A stretch of DNA of 9,168 nucleotides, from assembly GCA_030706285.1 (NCBI GenBank), contig JAUZOU010000097.1:1-9168 (forward strand), read 5' to 3'. The notes beneath the pieces are model-generated. The model saw only the letters and a program-made list of their open reading frames with translations. It made no database searches and had not been told where the DNA came from. Shown piece by piece: positions 5,496 to 9,168 of the stretch. The DNA is from Bacteroidota bacterium. GTDB taxonomy: Bacteria; Bacteroidota; Bacteroidia; Bacteroidales; UBA1402. Position numbers and translations under genes: made by a program. Each line of letters opens with the position of its first letter. Within the stretch, counting starts at the first letter, position 1.

Positions 5496-7016
5496 TTAAG
5501 CCTGATGTTCCGGCCGCAGGAGGTCGTTCACCGTTTTCACCGGATTGAATGTCAGCAACGGTACTTCCACGAATACTGTGTTCCAGTCAGACATGGCGCC
5601 GTTCCATAAACCAGGCAGCTCCAAGGCTTTCAGCTCCTTACCGTTTTTCGATTTGGATGAAATGAAGCCGGTATTTTGATCGACAAAGTCCGGCAGATTG
5701 AACGCGATACCTTTGTAATCTTTTAACGCACAGACCAGATCGACCGGATTGAAGTGGGTCCCTTTTTCAAACATAGACTTCATGGCCGGATCTTTCAGGT
5801 CGATTTGTGAACTCTCCAGAATCTGTAATGAATAAGAGCCGTCAGCATTGTAGGCCCAGAACGGACCGCCGCCAGGTTCTCCCTGATTCCTGACCATCCC
5901 GCAAATACGGATAGGCCTGTTGAGTTTATGTTTCAGATAAATGGCCAGATCGCCGTCTTCCAGTATTTTGGTCTTTTCGTAGCGCGTATGAAGTTCGCGT
6001 TGCAGGAACTGAATGATCTCGACCAGATCTTCATGCGTGTATTTCCCGCTGTCCAATAAACGGAGATAGCGGAATGTTTTTTCCTGCAGGCTAACCAACA
6101 GACCGGCCAGCAACTTTTTGTAACGGACGGTCACTTCTTTCAGCCTGTCAGGAACCACATTGTCGATGTTTTTGACAAAAACAATGTCAGCATCCAGATC
6201 ATTCATGTTTTCGATCAGTGCCCCGTGGCCTCCCGGACGGAATACCAGCTGACCGTTGTCACGGAATGGCTGGTTGTCGGGTGTGACGGCTATCGTATCG
6301 GTTGATGCTTTCTGTTCGGAGAAGTGAATGTCGAAGGTGACGCCATAGGCTTTCGCAATCAGAGGTGCAATTGTGCCGACTTCTTTTTCAAACAACGCAC
6401 GGTGTTCCGGTGAAACGGTAAAATGCACATTCACATCTCCAATGGCATTTTTAGCATACAGGGCACCTTCCACCAATTGTTCGGTTACGGCTTTACGCGG
6501 CCCTTCCGGATAGTTGTGGAAACGAAGCAGCCCTTTCGGGAGCGTTCCGTAATCAAGACCTTCCGGCATCAGCAGGTTTCTGACAATGATTTTATACTGA
6601 CCATCCTTAATGAGCTGATCGATAGACTTCCCTTGATTTTTTTGGCAAACCTCGTTTAATTCTGCAGCGAAGGCAAATTGTGAAATGTGTTTGAAAAAAT
6701 GCATTTCAAACGGCGTGACGGGCTGTTCCGATTCTCCGGACAAAAAACCGAACAGGTCTTTGAACATCCGGCTGGCTGCCCCAGACGCCGGAACAAATTT
6801 CAACACTTTGTTCTGTCCTTTCAGATAGTCCTCCCAACAGGTTAGGTAATGCTGTTCGTCTGCAGTTGCCATAATCAGGATGCCATTACCGGAAGTGGCT
6901 GATCCATAAAGTCTCAGATAAGGAAACCCTTCCTTAAAACGAGTTAACTGAGCTTCCATTTTTTCCTGGCTGATGCCTTTTTTCTGAAGGAGGAGCCTGT
7001 CTTCTTGTGTGAACAT
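5496..7016 (-). CDS. DUF4301-family protein, possible nucleotidyltransferase fold
   Basis: A 506-aa cytoplasmic protein resembling the DUF4301 family found in Bacteroidota, of unknown function. The start is taken as the ATG at 7016 (MFTQEDRLLL). A GTG nine codons upstream at 7043 is open but overlaps the promoter -7 element, so it is unlikely. There is no signal peptide. Two glycine-rich motifs stand out: KFVPASGAASRMFK at 73-86 and FRPGGHGALIENMN at 259-272, the latter followed by DIVFVKNIDNVV at 277-288. These recall the nucleotide-binding loop and the PGGHG / N-D motifs of eukaryote-type sugar-nucleotide pyrophosphorylases (GT-A fold), so binding of a nucleotide sugar is a reasonable guess. 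Family membership is a recognition call made without a database search. The gene is divergent from rel and convergent with the AbiE operon, and appears to be transcribed alone. Confidence 0.8.
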   Translation of the reverse strand: MFTQEDRLLLQKKGISQEKMEAQLTRFKEGFPYLRLYGSATSGNGILIMATADEQHYLTCWEDYLKGQNKVLKFVPASGAASRMFKDLFGFLSGESEQPVTPFEMHFFKHISQFAFAAELNEVCQKNQGKSIDQLIKDGQYKIIVRNLLMPEGLDYGTLPKGLLRFHNYPEGPRKAVTEQLVEGALYAKNAIGDVNVHFTVSPEHRALFEKEVGTIAPLIAKAYGVTFDIHFSEQKASTDTIAVTPDNQPFRDNGQLVFRPGGHGALIENMNDLDADIVFVKNIDNVVPDRLKEVTVRYKKLLAGLLVSLQEKTFRYLRLLDSGKYTHEDLVEIIQFLQRELHTRYEKTKILEDGDLAIYLKHKLNRPIRICGMVRNQGEPGGGPFWAYNADGSYSLQILESSQIDLKDPAMKSMFEKGTHFNPVDLVCALKDYKGIAFNLPDFVDQNTGFISSKSKNGKELKALELPGLWNGAMSDWNTVFVEVPLLTFNPVKTVNDLLRPEHQA

Positions 7017-7042
7017 ACGCGTTGAACTGTTTATTAAGACCA

Positions 7043-7050
7043 CAAAGGTA
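7043..7050 (-). promoter_or_regulatory. Promoter -7 element of the DUF4301-type gene
   Basis: On the - strand this reads TACCTTTG, matching TAnnTTTG, 26 nt upstream of the ATG at 7016. It supports that start over the upstream GTG. The -33 region has no obvious TTTG. Confidence 0.5.
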
Positions 7051-7088
7051 ACAAACTTTAGCTTGATTTCCGTTTATATAATCAGCCA

Positions 7089-7103
7089 AAAAGTGTACTT
7101 TTA
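7089..7103 (+). promoter_or_regulatory. Promoter -7 element of rel within a palindrome
   Basis: TACTTTTA at 7096-7103 matches TAnnTTT, lacking the final G, and ends 17 nt before the rel ATG. It overlaps a perfect inverted repeat, AAAAGT (7089-7094) and ACTTTT (7097-7102), spaced by two bases. GTTTA at 7072-7076 is a poor -33 candidate at about 20 nt. A regulator could bind the palindrome, or it may simply reflect A/T-rich promoter composition. Confidence 0.4.
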
Positions 7104-7120
7104 CCAGCAAACCAGAAACG

Positions 7121-9168
7121 ATGACAGCTTCATTTTTTACAGAAAAGGAACGCTTGCAGATCGTCAAGCTTTATCGTCGGATCCGGAGACAAATCTGGGA
7201 TTACACGCCGTATAAGCAGGTTGAGGAATTGCGCCGCATTCTGACGGAAGCAGTTCAGAACGGTTATATTCAACGGACCAATCCGGAGACCAATTCGATT
7301 ATCCGGAACCTGAATACGGCAGAAATTGTATCCATCGGCATGGGATTAAGGCATGCATCCGTGATCAGTACCATGTTGTACGATGTCGTCGTATCCGGCC
7401 ATTATTCAGCCGAAGAAGCCGGAAAGACGTTCGGACCATCTGTCGAAGCCATTCTGAAGGGACTTATCCGGGTGAACGAACTGTATGACCGGAATGCCGC
7501 CATCGAAACCGAAAATTTCAGGAACCTGTTGCTCTCCTTTGCACAGGATGGACGCGTTATCTTGATTATGATTGCCGACCGTCTCAACACTATGCGTGTG
7601 CTCAAGTTCTATCCGGCAGAAAATCAGAAAAAAATAGCGACGGAAGCTTCCTACCTTTTTGCCCCGCTGGCGCACCGCATGGGCTTGTATTCCATCAAAA
7701 CCGAGATGGAAGATTTGTCCATGAAATACCTTCAACCGTCTATTTATAAAGAAATTGCCAGAAAACTGGATGAAACCAAACGGTCCAGAGACCAATACAT
7801 TGCCGATTTCATCGAACCGGTGAAGAAACGGATCGAAGAAACAACCAACCTGAAATTTGAAATCAAGGGTCGGACTAAATCCATCAGTTCCATCTGGAAC
7901 AAGCTGAAGAAGCAGAAAATACCCTTTGAAAGCATTTATGACCTGTTCGCCATCCGGATTATCATCGATACAGAGCTGGAAATGGAAAAACCAGCCTGCT
8001 GGCAGGTCTATTCCATTGTGACCGACATGTATACCCCGAATACGGCCAGGCTGAAAGACTGGTTGTCCATACCCAAGTCTAATGGTTATGAGTCGCTGCA
8101 CATTACCGTTATGGGACAGCAGGGCAAATGGGTTGAAGTACAGATCCGAACGAAACGGATGGATGAAATTGCCGAGAGAGGATTGGCCGCCCACTGGAAA
8201 TACAAAGGCATCCGTAGCGAAAGCGGACTGGATGAAATGCTGACGAAAATCCGGGAAATTCTTGAAAACCAGGAGACAAGTTCTGCCCGTCTGATGGACG
8301 ATTTCAAGATGAACCTGTATTCGGACGAAATCTATGTGTTTACGCCGAAAGGGGAGGTTCATAAATTGCCCAAAGGCGCCACCGTTCTTGATTTTGCGTA
8401 TGGCATTCATACCAATCTGGGCAACAGGTGTGTAGGCGCCAAGGTGGATGGAAAAAACGTACCGATCCGTTATGAGTTGAAAAGCGGCGACCAGGTCGAA
8501 ATACAAACAGGAGCCAACCAAACGCCCAAGCAAGACTGGATCAATTATGTCGTAACGACCAAAGCCAGAAGCTGCATTCGTCAGACGCTAAAAGAAGTGG
8601 CGCTTAAACAGGCTGAATTTGGCAAAGAGAACCTTCGCCGGCGCATGAAAAACCGGAAAATTGAATATGACGAAGGGCAGATGATGAAAGTCATCAAAAA
8701 GATGAAATATAAGACGGTGACCGATTTTTTTGCCGAGATCGGAGCGGATCGTCTGGATGTCAATCCTGTCATCGACTTGTACCTTGAACTGGGACGGGCG
8801 GAGAAGTTGCTCAGCGAACAGACAGAAGTCAAGTCTGCCGAAGGTTTCTATGTAGAACAAACTATTGAGACGGTCAAGGGCAAAGAAGATGTGCTATTGA
8901 TCGACCAGCAGCTGACCGGCATCGATTACAAGTTGGCCAGATGCTGTAATCCTATCTACGGAGACAGCGTCTTTGGTTTTGTGTCGGCTACCGGCGGCAT
9001 CAAGATACACCGTACCGACTGTCCGAATGCGCCGCAAATGATGGAGCGGTTCGGCTATCGCATTATCAATGCCAGGTGGGCAGGAAAGGCAGAAGGCTCT
9101 CATTATCCTGTTACGCTTCAGGTGGTTGGCAATGATGATATTGGCATCGTGACCAACATCACTTCGAT
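7121..9168 (+). CDS. rel: RelA/SpoT-family (p)ppGpp synthetase, 3' end beyond window
   Basis: Long stringent-response enzyme making (p)ppGpp from ATP and GTP or GDP on stalled ribosomes. 682 codons are visible with no stop. The N-terminal hydrolase domain (about 35-200) is degenerate: the HD pair is Y87-D88 (MLYDVVVSG), the ED pair is replaced by V91-S92, and DRLHNMR reads DRLNTMR at 153-159. The synthetase domain (about 245-365) looks intact: GRTK 250-253, D274 in YDLFAIR, RLKD 310-313 (bifunctional-type RxKD rather than RelA-type ExDD), SNGYESLH 320-327, and E339/Q341 in VEVQIRT. TGS spans about 404-464 with H430 in GIHTNLGNRC, the residue that contacts the tRNA 3' end in RelA. A zinc-finger segment follows with C608, C609, H630 and C634, and the ACT domain begins near 655. 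The ATG at 7121 lacks a Shine-Dalgarno but follows a -7 element. The protein is probably synthetase only, with a second intact SpoT/Rel expected elsewhere in the genome. Confidence 0.93.
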   Translation, partial: MTASFFTEKERLQIVKLYRRIRRQIWDYTPYKQVEELRRILTEAVQNGYIQRTNPETNSIIRNLNTAEIVSIGMGLRHASVISTMLYDVVVSGHYSAEEAGKTFGPSVEAILKGLIRVNELYDRNAAIETENFRNLLLSFAQDGRVILIMIADRLNTMRVLKFYPAENQKKIATEASYLFAPLAHRMGLYSIKTEMEDLSMKYLQPSIYKEIARKLDETKRSRDQYIADFIEPVKKRIEETTNLKFEIKGRTKSISSIWNKLKKQKIPFESIYDLFAIRIIIDTELEMEKPACWQVYSIVTDMYTPNTARLKDWLSIPKSNGYESLHITVMGQQGKWVEVQIRTKRMDEIAERGLAAHWKYKGIRSESGLDEMLTKIREILENQETSSARLMDDFKMNLYSDEIYVFTPKGEVHKLPKGATVLDFAYGIHTNLGNRCVGAKVDGKNVPIRYELKSGDQVEIQTGANQTPKQDWINYVVTTKARSCIRQTLKEVALKQAEFGKENLRRRMKNRKIEYDEGQMMKVIKKMKYKTVTDFFAEIGADRLDVNPVIDLYLELGRAEKLLSEQTEVKSAEGFYVEQTIETVKGKEDVLLIDQQLTGIDYKLARCCNPIYGDSVFGFVSATGGIKIHRTDCPNAPQMMERFGYRIINARWAGKAEGSHYPVTLQVVGNDDIGIVTNITS

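Noticed and set aside
7017..7043. GTG start at 7043 extending the DUF4301-type protein by nine residues
   Set aside because: It overlaps the promoter -7 element at 7043-7050, so the transcript would begin inside or after it. The ATG at 7016 is preferred.
7406..8533. A 375-codon open frame on the - strand opposite rel
   Set aside because: It lies wholly antisense to the conserved Rel synthetase and TGS domains, and its translation (rich in Phe, His and Gly) resembles no family. It is a shadow frame.

Overview
This window most likely comes from a member of the Bacteroidota, probably order Bacteroidales. Three things point there. TAnnTTTG-type promoter -7 elements lie just upstream of most genes, recognisable Shine-Dalgarno sites are mostly absent, and several products are of types typical of that phylum (a DUF4301-type protein, a CCA-adding enzyme fused to an HD domain, a small lipoprotein with an SCSS lipobox). 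I cannot name genus or species from the sequence alone.

Layout from left to right: (1) an AraC-family regulator on the + strand, whose 5' end lies close to the window edge; (2) a convergent gene on the - strand for an uncharacterised lipoprotein; (3) divergent from it, a CCA-adding tRNA nucleotidyltransferase with a C-terminal HD domain; (4) an AT-rich two-gene AbiE-type (type IV) toxin-antitoxin operon, with a palindrome in its promoter and an 8-nt gene overlap; (5) a convergent - strand DUF4301-type gene with a clear intrinsic terminator; (6) divergent from it, a long RelA/SpoT-family (p)ppGpp synthetase that runs off the right edge. The last gene has no stop codon inside the window and is read here from 7121 to the end.

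The CCA enzyme and the Rel protein belong to core tRNA and stringent-response physiology. The AbiE pair is an accessory element set between chromosomal genes of visibly higher GC. A recurring theme is the tRNA 3' end: the CCA enzyme builds it, AbiEii/MenT-family nucleotidyltransferases can act on it (at least some members), and Rel proteins sense uncharged tRNA through the TGS domain. This link is an inference and may be coincidence.

The most notable sequence-level observations are: the Rel protein has lost the hydrolase HD residues but keeps the synthetase residues and the RxKD motif; the DUF4301 protein carries glycine-rich motifs resembling those of sugar-nucleotide pyrophosphorylases; and palindromes overlap the promoters of the AbiE operon and rel. 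I found no CRISPR array, tRNA or rRNA gene, or insertion sequence. No gene-free stretch exceeds about 190 bases. I do not see a clearly new biological system here.
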